Positions 18,897 through 28,840 of a stretch of DNA of 64,000 bases are shown here, in pieces; position 1 is the first letter of the stretch, and every line of letters starts with the position of its first letter. Position numbers and translations under genes: made by a program. The stretch is from Nodosilinea nodulosa PCC 7104 (GTDB taxonomy: Bacteria > Cyanobacteriota > Cyanobacteriia > Phormidesmidales > Phormidesmidaceae): contig NZ_JH976537.1 in assembly GCF_000309385.1 (NCBI RefSeq), positions 1,321,425 through 1,385,424 of the forward strand. The letters are read 5' to 3'. Below the pieces are notes generated by a model. It saw only the letters and a program-made list of their open reading frames with translations. It searched no databases and had not been told where the DNA came from.

Positions 18897-19760
18897 CTAG
18901 GCGTTACGCCCGCCTCGACCCCTCTTAGATACACGACGACGACGGCGTACCACGTACTTATCGCTGTCTTTGTTTTTCTTGCGGGTTTTGTAGCCCAGGG
19001 CAGGCTTACCCCAGGGGGTAACAGGCCCCGATCGCCCGATTGGGGCCCGACCCTCACCACCGCCGTGGGGGTGATCCACAGGGTTCATAACACTGCCACG
19101 AACCTCTGGGCGGCGACCCATCCAGCGTTTTCGGCCCGCCTTGCCGAGGCTGACGTTACGAATATCGGCATTGCCTACCTGGCCAATGGTGGCGTAGCAC
19201 TCGCGACGCACCATGCGCACTTCAGTGGAGGGCAATTTAAGCGTGACGTAATCCCCTTCCTTTGCTACCAGCTGAGCTCCTGCCCCAGCCGAGCGCACCA
19301 TTTGCCCGCCTTTGCCCGCCTGCATCTCGACGTTATGGACTGTCGTACCCAGAGGAATCTTGTAGAGAGGTAGAGCGTTGCCAACCTCTAAAGGAGAATC
19401 TGGTCCAGAAATTACCGTGCTGCCCACGGTCAATCCAGCTGGGCAAAGGATGTAGCGCTTTTCGCCATCTTCGTAGTGCAGCAAAGAAATGCGCGCGTTG
19501 CGGTTGGGATCGTACTCAATGGAGGCAACTTTGGCGGGCACCCCGAGCTTATCGCGGCGAAAATCTACGACCCGGTAGAGGCGCTTGTGCCCACCACCCC
19601 GATGGCGGCAGGTAATCACCCCTCGATTGTTCCGTCCCTTGGGACGATGCTTAGAGCGGGTCAGAGACTTTTCAGGCTCGCTGCGGGTAATCTCGGCGAA
19701 CTCGGAGACGGTTCGCTCACGCGTGCCTGGGGTATAAGGTCTATAAGAACGGATGCCCAT
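18897..19760 (-). CDS. rplB: 50S ribosomal protein L2
   Basis: A 287-residue core protein of the peptidyl-transferase region. [40 protein letters not shown] and the loop [19 protein letters not shown] with the functional His are all present. Confidence 0.97.
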   Translation of the reverse strand: MGIRSYRPYTPGTRERTVSEFAEITRSEPEKSLTRSKHRPKGRNNRGVITCRHRGGGHKRLYRVVDFRRDKLGVPAKVASIEYDPNRNARISLLHYEDGEKRYILCPAGLTVGSTVISGPDSPLEVGNALPLYKIPLGTTVHNVEMQAGKGGQMVRSAGAGAQLVAKEGDYVTLKLPSTEVRMVRRECYATIGQVGNADIRNVSLGKAGRKRWMGRRPEVRGSVMNPVDHPHGGGEGRAPIGRSGPVTPWGKPALGYKTRKKNKDSDKYVVRRRRRVSKRGRGGRNA

Positions 19761-19817
19761 GGAAATACTTGCTGGCTACACGGCAAAAACGGCTGAGAAA
19801 TCAGGCTTTAGATCCTG

Positions 19818-20123
19818 CTAGAGATCGGGGAAGAGAGGAATAGAATCTCCGGCGGCCAGGGTGACCACAGAGCGCTTGTAGTGGGGGCGGTTGCCCACAA
19901 AACGACCCATCCGACGCTTTTTCTTGGGAGGGTTGTAGGTGTTAACGGCAACCACTTTGACATCGAACAATTCTTCGATCGCTGCCCTGATTTGCAGTTT
20001 GTTGGCGCGGGGGTCAACTTCAAACACGTACTGATTGTTCTCAAGCAGGAGGGTAGCTTTCTCAGTTACCAGAGGCCGACGAATTAGATCGGCCAAAGAT
20101 GGGGTGTTAGCGGCATTAATCAC
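19818..20123 (-). CDS. rplW: 50S ribosomal protein L23
   Basis: A 101-residue exit-site protein that docks trigger factor and [23 protein letters not shown] and [20 protein letters not shown] are diagnostic. I prefer the GTG start at 20123, which gives the usual length and overlaps the rplD stop by 8 bases; an ATG at 20147 would add eight residues. Confidence 0.95.
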   Translation of the reverse strand: MINAANTPSLADLIRRPLVTEKATLLLENNQYVFEVDPRANKLQIRAAIEELFDVKVVAVNTYNPPKKKRRMGRFVGNRPHYKRSVVTLAAGDSIPLFPDL

Positions 20124-20748
20124 TGTAAACCTCCTGGATGGCCTCAAGGGCCGGGGACGTAATCACGAGATGGTCTGCGTTGAGCAAATCATGGACATTG
20201 AGATTGACAGCGGTGATTAACTTGACATTCTCAATGTTGCGGGCCGATAGGTATACCAGCTCTTGGCGCTCAGCAATGATTAGCAGGATCTTGGCGTTGG
20301 GGTCGATGCCCCAGCGGCCCATGGCATCGAGCAACTCGCGGGTCTTGGGCCGAGAAAACTTATCCTCAAACCCTTCCACTACCACCAGATCGTCAACCCG
20401 ACTCTGGAGGGCGGTGCGCAGGGCCAGACGACGCTCCTTGCGATTCATCTTGACGCTGTAATCGCGAGGCTTTGGGCCGAAAATTACGCCGCCGCCACGC
20501 CACAGGGGAGAGCGGTTAGACCCAGCGCGGGCTCGCCCCGTTCCCTTTTGCCGCCAAGGCTTGCGACCACCGCCCCGGATCTCAGCGCGAGTTTTGGTAG
20601 AAGCTGTGCCCTGCCGGGCATTGTTCATTTGCCGCACCAGGGCACGGTGGACGATGTGAGAGGCAGACTCTTCTTTGGCAACCTGAAGCTCTAGGGATGC
20701 CGTACCCGCCTCTTCGCCCTCCCAGTTTTTTACAACGCACTCAACCAT
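20116..20748 (-). CDS. rplD: 50S ribosomal protein L4
   Basis: A 210-residue protein; in E. coli L4 also represses its own operon. The conserved tunnel loop ([20 protein letters not shown], then [18 protein letters not shown]) and the C-terminal domain ([20 protein letters not shown]) are intact. Confidence 0.97.
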   Translation of the reverse strand: MVECVVKNWEGEEAGTASLELQVAKEESASHIVHRALVRQMNNARQGTASTKTRAEIRGGGRKPWRQKGTGRARAGSNRSPLWRGGGVIFGPKPRDYSVKMNRKERRLALRTALQSRVDDLVVVEGFEDKFSRPKTRELLDAMGRWGIDPNAKILLIIAERQELVYLSARNIENVKLITAVNLNVHDLLNADHLVITSPALEAIQEVYSD

Positions 20749-20815
20749 TGTCTGAACCCATCCCTTAAAACGCTTTGAATGCCCAAAGGCTCGAAATGCT
20801 GCCGCCTACTGATGT

Positions 20816-21451
20816 TTAAGCCTTAACCCATTGGGCTGGGGCAATGCTCAGCAACCCACCGGGTTTGCCGGGAATAGCGCCTTTGATTAGCAGCAGATTG
20901 CGATCGCTGTCGACCCGTACCACCTGTAATTTACGGATGGTCACCCTAGCGTTGCCCATCTGGCCAGCCATCCGCTTGCCAGGATAAACCCGACCAGGGG
21001 TAGTACCTGCACCAGTAGAGCCGGGCAAACGGTGATTCTTGGAACCGTGGGCCATGGGACCACGACGGAAGTTGTGGCGCTTTTGGTAGCCGGCAAAGCC
21101 GCGACCCATGCTCTTTCCGGTGACATCCACCATTTGACCGGCAGTGAACGTCTCAGCCGTGACCGTCTGTCCCAGCTCGAAACCGTCGGCAGCATCCACT
21201 CGATACTCCTTAAGATGACGCAGCGGAGTACTGCTAGAGCGAGCCAAGTGGCCCAGCTTAGGCTTGTTCAAGGCCTTCTCAGCAACCTCATCAAAACCGA
21301 GCTGAATGGCCGCATAGCCATCGGTATCGGGGGTTTTAATTTGGGTAACAACGCAAGGCCCAGCTTGCACCACTGTCACGGGGATGGCATTACCTGCCTC
21401 ATCGAACACTTGGGTCATGCCCAATTTTTTGCCGAGAATACCGACTGCCAC
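20816..21451 (-). CDS. rplC: 50S ribosomal protein L3
   Basis: A 211-residue early-assembly protein, first gene of the minus-strand ribosomal operon (rpsJ is not adjacent, as is normal in cyanobacteria, where it sits with tuf). [20 protein letters not shown] and the loop [20 protein letters not shown], then [20 protein letters not shown], are diagnostic. Confidence 0.97.
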   Translation of the reverse strand: MAVGILGKKLGMTQVFDEAGNAIPVTVVQAGPCVVTQIKTPDTDGYAAIQLGFDEVAEKALNKPKLGHLARSSSTPLRHLKEYRVDAADGFELGQTVTAETFTAGQMVDVTGKSMGRGFAGYQKRHNFRRGPMAHGSKNHRLPGSTGAGTTPGRVYPGKRMAGQMGNARVTIRKLQVVRVDSDRNLLLIKGAIPGKPGGLLSIAPAQWVKA

Positions 21452-21480
21452 AGCCCTGTCTCCCTAATTAACACACTATG

Positions 21481-21520
21481 AGATGCGCAGGACTCTCTGG
21501 TTTGAGAGCTTTGCGCATCT
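21481..21520 (-). promoter_or_regulatory. Two-tier hairpin in the rplC operon leader
   Basis: AGATGCGCA (21481-21489) pairs perfectly with TGCGCATCT (21512-21520), with an inner CTCTC/GAGAG stem (21493-21497, 21504-21508) closed by a 6-base loop. It lies 30-70 bases upstream of rplC in its ~290-base leader. There is no T-run after it, so a ribosomal-protein leader or processing site is more likely than a terminator. Confidence 0.5.
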
Positions 21521-21750
21521 GCAACAACATCAACTTTTGAACATCCCATGCAGGAGAAATCCACCGGGATGAGTGCTGCCGATGCAAATCGGCCACAGTT
21601 CAAAAGAAAGCCAGCTCATTCTGATTTTGGTTCAAACTCTTCAGCCTGGAAACCATCAACCTCAGGGGTGACAAGCAATCAGAATGGCCAAATGCCAGGA
21701 CTTGGGCAGCTCACTGAGCCACTCAGTATCCTTTTCGTCGGCGATTTACC

Positions 21751-21779
21751 ATACTACACGCCTAATTTGGATATGTCTA
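21751..21779 (-). promoter_or_regulatory. Candidate promoter of the rplC operon
   Basis: Read on the minus strand: TAGACA (21779-21774), a 17-base spacer, then TAGTAT (21756-21751). This predicts a start near 21744 and a leader of about 290 bases before rplC. Confidence 0.45.
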
Positions 21780-21861
21780 TACCTTTTTCCAAAAAAGTTC
21801 CCCTTAGGAAAAAGAATTCCTGCGCAGGGAAAATTTTAGTCGCAGAACCCTGCTGGCTGGT

Positions 21862-21890
21862 TTTACTCCTGATCTTGAACACAGTACAAT
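21862..21890 (+). promoter_or_regulatory. Candidate promoter of ndhN
   Basis: TTTACT (21862-21867), a 17-base spacer, and TACAAT (21885-21890), 30 bases before the ndhN ATG. The -10 matches the sigma-70 consensus at five of six positions. The 469-base gap between rplC and ndhN otherwise holds the rplC promoter and leader. Confidence 0.5.
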
Positions 21891-21920
21891 GACAGCTGTA
21901 TTAACTTGCCGGGGGCAACT

Positions 21921-22388
21921 ATGGCGCTGCTGACAACGGGCAAACCCTTTATCAAAGATCTGGAGAGCAACGGCGCGATCGCCGTTCGCATGCCCTTAGA
22001 AGGTGGGTTCGAAGGGCGCTACGAGCGCCGTCTCAAGGCCACTGGCTACGAAACGATGAATCTGACCGCCCGCGGCTTGGGAGATGTGTCATCTTACCTA
22101 ACCGCTATTCATGGGGTGCGTCCAGCCCACCTGGGCAAAAAATCCTTGGGCAGCGGTGCGGCGGTGGGTTACACCTATTTTATTCCTCCCCTGCTGACCT
22201 ATCGCCTGGAATCTATGGCTCCCGGCGCAAAGGGCATGGTGCTATGGCTGATTGAAGGGCACATCTTGTCGCGGCAGGAGCTGGCCTACCTGGTCAGTCT
22301 GCCGACTACCGAGCCTCGAGTTAAGGTGGTGGTAGAAATGGGTGGGAGCCGTTACTTTACCTGGGAACCCCTGGCTAATTTGGTTTAG
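21921..22388 (+). CDS. ndhN: NDH-1 complex subunit N
   Basis: A 155-residue cyanobacteria/chloroplast-specific subunit of the NDH-1 (photosynthetic complex I) hydrophilic arm, active in cyclic electron flow and respiration at the thylakoid. Characteristic segments: MALLTTGKPFIKDLESNGAI, YERRLKATGYETMNLTARGL and GYTYFIPPLLTYRLE. The ATG at 21921 gives the normal start; 15 bases of open frame upstream are not needed. Divergent from rplC and just upstream of ldpA. Confidence 0.93.
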   Translation: MALLTTGKPFIKDLESNGAIAVRMPLEGGFEGRYERRLKATGYETMNLTARGLGDVSSYLTAIHGVRPAHLGKKSLGSGAAVGYTYFIPPLLTYRLESMAPGAKGMVLWLIEGHILSRQELAYLVSLPTTEPRVKVVVEMGGSRYFTWEPLANLV

Positions 22389-22488
22389 GTTTTGGGGTTG
22401 GTCTTCTACCTCTGGGCTTGCCTAACTCACCACTTAGGGAAGCTAGGGGAACCCCGTCAGGGCTTACGACCTGAATGTGCGATCTACA

Positions 22489-23793
22489 ATGAATATTGAA
22501 ACCTCCCCTGGAACTGCCGCTGGGAGTGGTATTGCAAGAAGCTTATCTGTATCTCCCTGTCGTTCGCTTCAGCTAGGGCGGTGGGTAAAGCTTATTTGTG
22601 GTGCTAGCTATCAGGACATGCCAGCGGTGCGGCGATTGGTCATGCTTTATGCCCTTGCTGGGGTAGATTGCATTGATGTGGCCGCCGATGGGGCTGTTGT
22701 GGCTGCTGCCCGTAGAGGACTAGATGACGCGGTGTGGATAGCCGGTCATTTGAGCGATCGCAAAGCACCCAGATGGAACAATCACAGCTTACGGTCCCAT
22801 GCGCCCTGGCTGATGGTTAGCCTCAACGACAGCGAAGACCCCCACTTTCGCAAGGCTTACTTTGATGTAGGTCACTGTCCATCGGATTGCGATCGCCCTT
22901 GCGCGTCGATCTGCCCCACTGCCGCGATTCAGTTTCAGGCCGTTAATTGCGGTGGTGTCGTGGAGAATCTCTGCTATGGCTGCGGACGCTGTATTGCCGT
23001 TTGCCCAATTAAGACCATTGAAGCCCGGCCTCATCTAGCCAGTCCTACGGCTTTCCCAACGACCCAACTCAGCCAGATCGACGCCGTTGAGATCCATACC
23101 CAAACCGGACATCAGTCTCAGTTTGAGCAGCTTTGGCGGCAGTTGCAGCCCTGGATGCCATACCTGAAGCTGGTGTCTATTAGCTGCCCCGACCACGACC
23201 AGGTGGTGCCCTACCTAAGGGATCTCTGCACCCTGATGGCTCCCTTAGGTGTGCCACTAATTTGGCAAACCGACGGCCGCCCCATGAGCGGCGACTTGGG
23301 CAAAGGCACGACCCACGCTGCTATTCGTCTGGCTCAAAAAATTCTGGCAGCTGGGTTACCGGGCTACGTGCAACCCGCTGGCGGAACCAATGGCTACACT
23401 GTAAGTAAGTTGACTGAACTCGGTTTGATAAACAACTCGCTTTCTGCTTCTCATCTCAGCAATTGTCAATCCAGTGAATTACCTTCCTCCCTAGCTTTGA
23501 GGCTAGACCCTGAGGATTTAGGCTCGATTCACGACAGAATTGCAGGCATTGCCTACGGTAGCTATGCGCGATCGCAGGTCATGCCTTTGCTCGACGCTAT
23601 TGACCACGAACTTCAGCCCTGGCTAGGAAACGCTTCCCTAAACCAGTTCCCCAATGGTCAATGGGTATCGCCTAGATCCCAAGCTGCCGCCTTCGATGCT
23701 GCCGATGCACCCTGGCGACGGCTAGATGAAAGCGCCCTGGGGCAAGGTTTGGCTTTATCCCAGGGACTGGTGAACCAGCTCAAGTCAGCATAA
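22489..23793 (+). CDS. ldpA: Iron-sulfur protein LdpA (circadian clock input)
   Basis: LdpA was described in Synechococcus as a redox-sensing iron-sulfur protein that feeds light information to the Kai clock. Two 4Fe-4S ferredoxin-type cysteine groups are visible (CPSDCDRPCASICP at about residue 136 and CYGCGRCIAVCP at about 160), preceded by an N-terminal TIM-barrel-like part (MLYALAGVDCIDVAADGAV) and followed by a long C-terminal region (LPGYVQPAGGTNGYTVSKLT). The length (434 residues) is within range. ATG at 22489; a GTG at 22477 is an alternative. ndhN-ldpA-ycf45 read in one direction with small gaps. Confidence 0.88.
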   Translation: MNIETSPGTAAGSGIARSLSVSPCRSLQLGRWVKLICGASYQDMPAVRRLVMLYALAGVDCIDVAADGAVVAAARRGLDDAVWIAGHLSDRKAPRWNNHSLRSHAPWLMVSLNDSEDPHFRKAYFDVGHCPSDCDRPCASICPTAAIQFQAVNCGGVVENLCYGCGRCIAVCPIKTIEARPHLASPTAFPTTQLSQIDAVEIHTQTGHQSQFEQLWRQLQPWMPYLKLVSISCPDHDQVVPYLRDLCTLMAPLGVPLIWQTDGRPMSGDLGKGTTHAAIRLAQKILAAGLPGYVQPAGGTNGYTVSKLTELGLINNSLSASHLSNCQSSELPSSLALRLDPEDLGSIHDRIAGIAYGSYARSQVMPLLDAIDHELQPWLGNASLNQFPNGQWVSPRSQAAAFDAADAPWRRLDESALGQGLALSQGLVNQLKSA

Positions 23794-23822
23794 GTCCGCT
23801 CGACACTTTTTATCAGCACGGT

Positions 23823-25709
23823 ATGGTTAGCTATAGCAACGACCGCAGCGATGATGAATTGGGCGATAATGCCCCTTTAGAGACCACAAACGACATTTCT
23901 GCCACTTCTGATAATCTCGCCGTGGAATTTTCACCCACCAAACTTGAAGGGACAGCCTCCAATCAATCTGTTCCTGCCCAAGCCCCGCCCATCGACGATC
24001 TAGATCAGCTACTGAGTATTTTGCCGCCTTCAATTCGCGCGCGATTGATTCAGCATCCCCAACACCAAAATTTGATTGAGGTCGTTCTCGATCTAGGCCG
24101 TCTGCCCGAGGCCAGATTCTACGACAGCGCCGAGTACCTGTCTGAGGAGCCTGTTACTCACGCCGATTTAGATCACTGTATCAAGCGGGTGGGCAGCTTC
24201 GGCGGGGATAATCGGGCCGGTATTGAGAAAACCCTGCACCGGATTAGCGCTATTCGCAACCGTTCTGGGGAAGTCATTGGGCTTACCTGTCGAGTGGGCC
24301 GGGCGATCTTCGGCACCATCGGCATGATTCGCGATTTGGTTGAAACAGGGCGCTCGATTCTGATGCTGGGGCGTCCTGGGGTAGGCAAAACCACCGCCCT
24401 GCGCGAGATTGCCCGCGTACTGGCCGACGATCTGCAAAAGCGGGTGGTGATTATCGATACCTCCAACGAAATTGCTGGGGATGGCGACATTCCCCACCCT
24501 GCGATTGGCCGTGCCCGACGCATGCAGGTCGCCCGACCGGAAGAACAGCACCGAGTGATGATCGAAGCGGTGGAAAACCACATGCCTGAAGTCATTGTGA
24601 TTGACGAAATTGGCACTGAGTTAGAGGCACTCGCTGCTCGCACCATTGCTGAACGGGGGGTGCAGCTGGTGGGCACCGCCCACGGCAACCGCTTAGAAAA
24701 CCTGATCAAGAATCCCACTCTCTCAGATCTCATTGGCGGCATTCAGTCGGTCACCCTGGGGGATGAGGAGGCTCGCCGTCGGGGGAGCCAGAAAAGCGTG
24801 CTGGAGCGCAAAGCGCCGCCCACCTTTGACATCGCTGTGGAAATGCTGGAGCGTCAGCGCTGGGCTGTCCATGACGATGTGACTGTCACCATTGACAATC
24901 TGCTGCGGGGGCGTCAGCCAGGGCTGCAAATTCGCACCGTGGATGAAAATCAGAAGGTCGTCATTACCCATGAACTCCCTGGTTCAGGCCGAGAGGTGTC
25001 GAAGCCTTCGCGCTCGGGTCTGGGCTGGCGAGCGGCTGGTCAGATGGTGCCGCCTACGCCTAGCCCGGCGATCGCCCAGCGCAGCCTGGGCAATGGCGGC
25101 AATGTTCGACCATTAGGGCAAGTTTTTGGCTCCAAACCGACCACTGACCCGATGTTTGCCCACCTGCTGGACCTCGTCGATGACGGCGATATTGTGGGTC
25201 CCAATGGGGAAGATGCTGTGCGCCTCTATCCCTACGGCCTTAGCCGCCACCAGCTAGAGCGGGTGATCCAAACCCTTCACATGCCAGTGGTAATCACTAA
25301 GGACTTGGACGATGCTGATGCGGTTTTGGCGCTGCGATCGCACGCCAAAGCCCAGGCAAAGCTAAAACATATGGCTCAGGGGCGGCAAATCCCCGTCCAT
25401 TTGGTCAAATCCAACAGCATCCCTCAAATTACCCGTGCCCTCCAGCGTCTGCTGGATATGGACGACAACCCCGCCGCTGTGGATCTGGGACTGTTTAGTC
25501 ACAGCGGTGGCGACGATGAACTAGAAGCTTTGGAAGAGGCCCGCCTAGCCGTAGAGCAAATCGTTATCCCTCAGGGCCAGCCGGTAGAACTGCTGCCGCG
25601 ATCGGCCCACATTCGTAAAATGCAGCATGAACTAGCCGAGCACTATCGCCTCAAATCCTTAAGCTGTGGCGAAGAACCTAACCGACGGTTACGCATTTAT
25701 CCTGCCTAA
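23823..25709 (+). CDS. ycf45: Ycf45-like AAA ATPase with C-terminal R3H domain
   Basis: A 628-residue nucleic-acid-binding ATPase known in cyanobacteria and plastids as Ycf45; its cellular role is not established to my knowledge. After an acidic disordered N-terminus, residues about 170-320 form the ATPase: Walker A LGRPGVGKTTALREIA, Walker B VIVIDEIGTELEALAARTIA and a sensor segment GTAHGNRLENLIKNPTLSDL. This ATPase resembles the SpoIIIAA family. The C-terminus has an R3H signature (RKMQHELAEHYRLKSLSCG) that binds single-stranded nucleic acid. Begins 30 bases after ldpA. Confidence 0.85.
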   Translation: MVSYSNDRSDDELGDNAPLETTNDISATSDNLAVEFSPTKLEGTASNQSVPAQAPPIDDLDQLLSILPPSIRARLIQHPQHQNLIEVVLDLGRLPEARFYDSAEYLSEEPVTHADLDHCIKRVGSFGGDNRAGIEKTLHRISAIRNRSGEVIGLTCRVGRAIFGTIGMIRDLVETGRSILMLGRPGVGKTTALREIARVLADDLQKRVVIIDTSNEIAGDGDIPHPAIGRARRMQVARPEEQHRVMIEAVENHMPEVIVIDEIGTELEALAARTIAERGVQLVGTAHGNRLENLIKNPTLSDLIGGIQSVTLGDEEARRRGSQKSVLERKAPPTFDIAVEMLERQRWAVHDDVTVTIDNLLRGRQPGLQIRTVDENQKVVITHELPGSGREVSKPSRSGLGWRAAGQMVPPTPSPAIAQRSLGNGGNVRPLGQVFGSKPTTDPMFAHLLDLVDDGDIVGPNGEDAVRLYPYGLSRHQLERVIQTLHMPVVITKDLDDADAVLALRSHAKAQAKLKHMAQGRQIPVHLVKSNSIPQITRALQRLLDMDDNPAAVDLGLFSHSGGDDELEALEEARLAVEQIVIPQGQPVELLPRSAHIRKMQHELAEHYRLKSLSCGEEPNRRLRIYPA

Positions 25710-25860
25710 GGCATAGACCGCTCCAGCCTAGACGCAGAACACTATGGCCACAGAGCACTATAGAATGAGAGCACCGAAACGACGCCAGTGTGGCTATAGC
25801 TTAGGGCTAATCGTCCGTCATTCGGTCTGAAATCTTGCCTGAAACCTTTGAAAGAAGCCC

Positions 25861-26262
25861 ATGAAATCCTTAATTTCTCGTCTTTTTGCCCTGGTCTTGG
25901 TTGCTGTTATTGGCCTAACCGGATGCAGCGCCGGAACTAGCGGTTTGCTGACTGGCGACTACCGCCAGGACACTCTGATGCTGGTGGACAGCCTCAGAAC
26001 AGCGATCGCCCTACCTGATGATGATCCCACCAAGCCCGAGGCCCAGGCCGAGGCCAAAGCCGTCATCAGCGACTTCGCCTCCCGCTACCGCCGAGATACT
26101 GCCGTAGCTAACCTGAGTTCATTTACGACCATGCGTACGGCACTAAACGCGATTGCAGGCCACTACAGCAGCTACCCCAATCGCCCTCTGCCGGACAAGC
26201 TGAAGACCCGAGTCGAGCAAGAACTTAAGCAGGTGGAAGCTGCCCTCAAGCGCGGGGCCTAG
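25861..26262 (+). CDS. psb27: Photosystem II assembly lipoprotein Psb27
   Basis: A lumenal lipoprotein that binds CP43 during photosystem II assembly and repair, before the oxygen-evolving proteins dock. Residues 1-21 form a lipoprotein signal and the lipobox is GLTGC with the lipidated Cys22. The mature part is the four-helix Psb27 fold: GDYRQDTLMLVDSLRTAIAL, VISDFASRYRRD and a C-terminal VEQELKQVEAALKRG. Length 133 is typical. It is the last gene before rpmJ and ends the segment proposed to be inverted. Confidence 0.93.
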   Translation: MKSLISRLFALVLVAVIGLTGCSAGTSGLLTGDYRQDTLMLVDSLRTAIALPDDDPTKPEAQAEAKAVISDFASRYRRDTAVANLSSFTTMRTALNAIAGHYSSYPNRPLPDKLKTRVEQELKQVEAALKRGA

Positions 26263-26390
26263 CTGTTGGAATCCTATATCTCCCCAGTTGAACCGCTTAA
26301 ACACGATGCTAGCTCCAGGCTCCCAAGGAAACGTTTTAGAAGAAACTCTAGGGAAATGCCCGCGCCAACGGCAGAACCTAAAACTTTTGA

Positions 26391-26419
26391 TTGACGGGCT
26401 GCCATCAGTTTGCTAGCAT
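26391..26419 (+). promoter_or_regulatory. Strong candidate promoter of rpmJ
   Basis: TTGACG (26391-26396), an exact 17-base spacer and TAGCAT (26414-26419), 30 bases before the rpmJ ATG. The -35 is five of six from consensus. In the usual cluster rpmJ is read through from infA, so this promoter would be what drives the separated half. Confidence 0.6.
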
Positions 26420-26449
26420 AGCAATTCTGTAGTAAAGTGCGAGTTGGAC

Positions 26450-26563
26450 ATGAAAGTCCGTGCGTCTGTGCGCAAGATGTGTGATAAGTGTCGAGTGATC
26501 CGCCGCCGTGGCCGGGTCATGGTGATTTGTTCAAACCCTAAGCACAAGCAGCGGCAAGGGTAG
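26450..26563 (+). CDS. rpmJ: 50S ribosomal protein L36 (zinc form)
   Basis: A 37-residue protein ([20 protein letters not shown]...). The zinc ribbon is complete: C11, C14, C27 and H32. Stop TAG at 26561-26563. It is too short for routine ORF calling and leads the plus-strand half of the ribosomal cluster. Confidence 0.96.
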   Translation: MKVRASVRKMCDKCRVIRRRGRVMVICSNPKHKQRQG

Positions 26564-26762
26564 GTTTGGCTCAGGTGTCTTTTCTTTAGGAAAAGGCTCA
26601 ATGTTCAAGGGGCGACTGAATAAATTGAATAGGCCTATTAGCCAAGGCGGTTTTAGTAATTGAATCGGGCTTTTTGTTGTCCGGGCAGCGGCCCAACGGG
26701 AATTGCTGGGTAGCCATTATTGGGCTGCATGGATAAACCAAATATTCGGGGAGATAGTTAAG

Positions 26763-27146
26763 GTGGCACGGATAGCAGGCGTGGATTTACCACGTGACAA
26801 ACGAGTTGAAATTGGCTTGACTTACATTTACGGCATTGGTCTTACCCGCTCGAAGGAGATTCTGGCAAAAACCGGGGTCGATCCTGACGTGCGCGTTAAA
26901 GATCTTACCGACGCTGATGTGGCTAAGCTGCGAGACTCTGTAGAGAGCGATTACCAGGTGGAAGGTGATCTGCGGCGGCTTGAGAGCATGAATATCAAGC
27001 GGCTGATGGACATTGGTTCTTACCGCGGTCGACGTCATAGAGCTGGGCTACCTGTTAGAGGCCAGCGCACTCGTACCAATTCTCGCACCCGTCGAGGTGG
27101 CACCCGCCGCACCGTCGCTGGCAAGAAGAAGGCGCCGCGGAAGTAG
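26763..27146 (+). CDS. rpsM: 30S ribosomal protein S13
   Basis: A 127-residue head protein contacting the P-site tRNA and S19. [20 protein letters not shown] and the C-terminal [19 protein letters not shown] are diagnostic. The start is a GTG at 26763, giving the family's usual beginning; upstream in-frame starts add unrelated sequence. Confidence 0.96.
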   Translation: MARIAGVDLPRDKRVEIGLTYIYGIGLTRSKEILAKTGVDPDVRVKDLTDADVAKLRDSVESDYQVEGDLRRLESMNIKRLMDIGSYRGRRHRAGLPVRGQRTRTNSRTRRGGTRRTVAGKKKAPRK

Positions 27147-27318
27147 AGTCAGACCTAACTCTCTGCCCTTTATGATGCAACCGCGAGGGCTGAGATACGG
27201 AAGCTCGCTGGTCTCTGGAGCGAGTTTTTCTGACTGTTTAGCGGTGCTTGCCAATCTCAACTGCTCACCGACAGTTACGCAGCTTACGTTTCCTTGAATT
27301 GAATTTAGTGACAATGCT

Positions 27319-27711
27319 ATGGCCAAACCAACTCGAAAGACTGGACCTCGCAAAAGTAAGAAGAACATTCCCAGTGGTGTAGCCCACATCCGTTCAACCT
27401 TTAACAACACTATTGTGACCATTACCGACCAGTCAGGAGAAGCAATCTCTTGGGCATCGGCTGGATCCAGTGGATTCAAGGGAGCTAAGAAGGGCACACC
27501 ATTTGCGGCTCAAACCGCTGCTGACAGCGCTGCGCGGCGAGCTATGGATCAGGGCATGCGTCAGATTGAAGTCATGGTAAGCGGACCCGGGGCGGGTCGT
27601 GAAACGGCTATTCGCGCTCTTCAGGGAGCGGGGTTGGAAATTACGCTAATTCGCGATGTCACGCCTATTCCTCACAATGGCTGTCGACCACCCAAGCGTC
27701 GTCGAGTGTAG
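27319..27711 (+). CDS. rpsK: 30S ribosomal protein S11
   Basis: A 130-residue platform protein. [20 protein letters not shown] and the C-terminal [19 protein letters not shown] are diagnostic. It is separated from rpsM by 172 bases, longer than elsewhere in the cluster. Confidence 0.97.
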   Translation: MAKPTRKTGPRKSKKNIPSGVAHIRSTFNNTIVTITDQSGEAISWASAGSSGFKGAKKGTPFAAQTAADSAARRAMDQGMRQIEVMVSGPGAGRETAIRALQGAGLEITLIRDVTPIPHNGCRPPKRRRV

Positions 27712-27776
27712 GCCTTTTTTCAGAATGTGGCTCTATCGGTGAGCAGGATATTGCGAGGTTTAAGGGAGGCAGGATT

Positions 27777-28724
27777 TTGGCACAGTTTCATGTCGATTGC
27801 GTAGAGTCTGTCGTTGAAAGCGATCAGAGTCAGTATGGCCGCTTTGTGATTGATCCTTTGGAGCGCAGCCAGGGAATTACCGTAGGCAACGCCCTCCGCC
27901 GGGTGCTGCTTTCCAATTTAGAGGGTATTGCAATTACGGCCGTCAGGATTGCTGGCGCCACCCATGAGTTCTCTACCATTGTTGGAGTGCGGGAAGACGT
28001 GCTCGACATTCTCCTCAACATGAAGGAGATCGTGCTGCGGAGCTACTCTAACCAGCCTCAAATTGGTCGTCTCTTGGTTCAAGGCCCTGCCCGAGTAACG
28101 ACCGGGCATTTTGAGTTGCCCTCTGAAGTGGAGGTGGTCAACCCAGAACAGTATGTGGCTACCGTTGCCGATGGCCACACTTTGGAAATGGAATTCAGAA
28201 TTGAGCGAGGTCAGGGTTATCGAGCTGTTGTGCGCAGCAAAGACGATGCCACAGCGCTAGATTTTATCCAGATTGACTCTGTATTTATGCCGGTTAAGAA
28301 AGTTAACTACACCGTTGAGGAAGTAGTTGTTTCTGGCTCTATGCAGCGCGATCAGCTGACCATGGACATTTGGACTAACGGCAGCATTACTCCCCAGCAG
28401 GCGATGAGCCAGGCTGCCGATATTCTAGTTGGTCTTTTCGTCCCGCTTAAAGATGTGACTCTAGAGCCTAAGTTTGACGAAGAGGTCAAGGAAGAGGATC
28501 CAAATAATCAAATTCCTATTGAGGAGCTTCGGCTTTCGGTACGAGCCTATAACTGCCTAAAACGAGCTCAAATTAACTCTGTGGCGGATCTGCTGGACTT
28601 TAGCCAAGAAGATCTTCTAGAGATTAAAAACTTCGGTCAGAAGTCCGCAGAGGAAGTGATCGAGGCTCTTCAAGAGCGCTTGGGCATTACCTTACCCTTA
28701 GAGAAGGCTTCCAAGACTGCTTGA
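27777..28724 (+). CDS. rpoA: DNA-directed RNA polymerase subunit alpha
   Basis: A 315-residue core-polymerase subunit. The N-terminal assembly domain (YGRFVIDPLERSQGITVGNA, then LRRVLLSNLEGIAITAV) and the C-terminal DNA-binding domain (EELRLSVRAYNCLKRAQIN, then LEIKNFGQKSAEEVIEAL) joined by a linker are complete. The start is TTG at 27777, with GGGAGG seven or so bases upstream. Confidence 0.97.
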   Translation: MAQFHVDCVESVVESDQSQYGRFVIDPLERSQGITVGNALRRVLLSNLEGIAITAVRIAGATHEFSTIVGVREDVLDILLNMKEIVLRSYSNQPQIGRLLVQGPARVTTGHFELPSEVEVVNPEQYVATVADGHTLEMEFRIERGQGYRAVVRSKDDATALDFIQIDSVFMPVKKVNYTVEEVVVSGSMQRDQLTMDIWTNGSITPQQAMSQAADILVGLFVPLKDVTLEPKFDEEVKEEDPNNQIPIEELRLSVRAYNCLKRAQINSVADLLDFSQEDLLEIKNFGQKSAEEVIEALQERLGITLPLEKASKTA

Positions 28725-28840
28725 TGGGAAGCTTAATTTAAGTTACGGGCTAATTCTCGTGACCTGTTAGGCATAGGCCTTACTGCTTCCGATTTTTTTG
28801 TTTTCTTCACTTTTGTTGTTCATCTGAGTTTGGTATCATC

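Noticed and set aside
21548..21892. 114-codon plus-strand ORF in the rplC-ndhN gap
   Set aside because: It overlaps both the rplC promoter and the ndhN promoter and lacks homology-like motifs.
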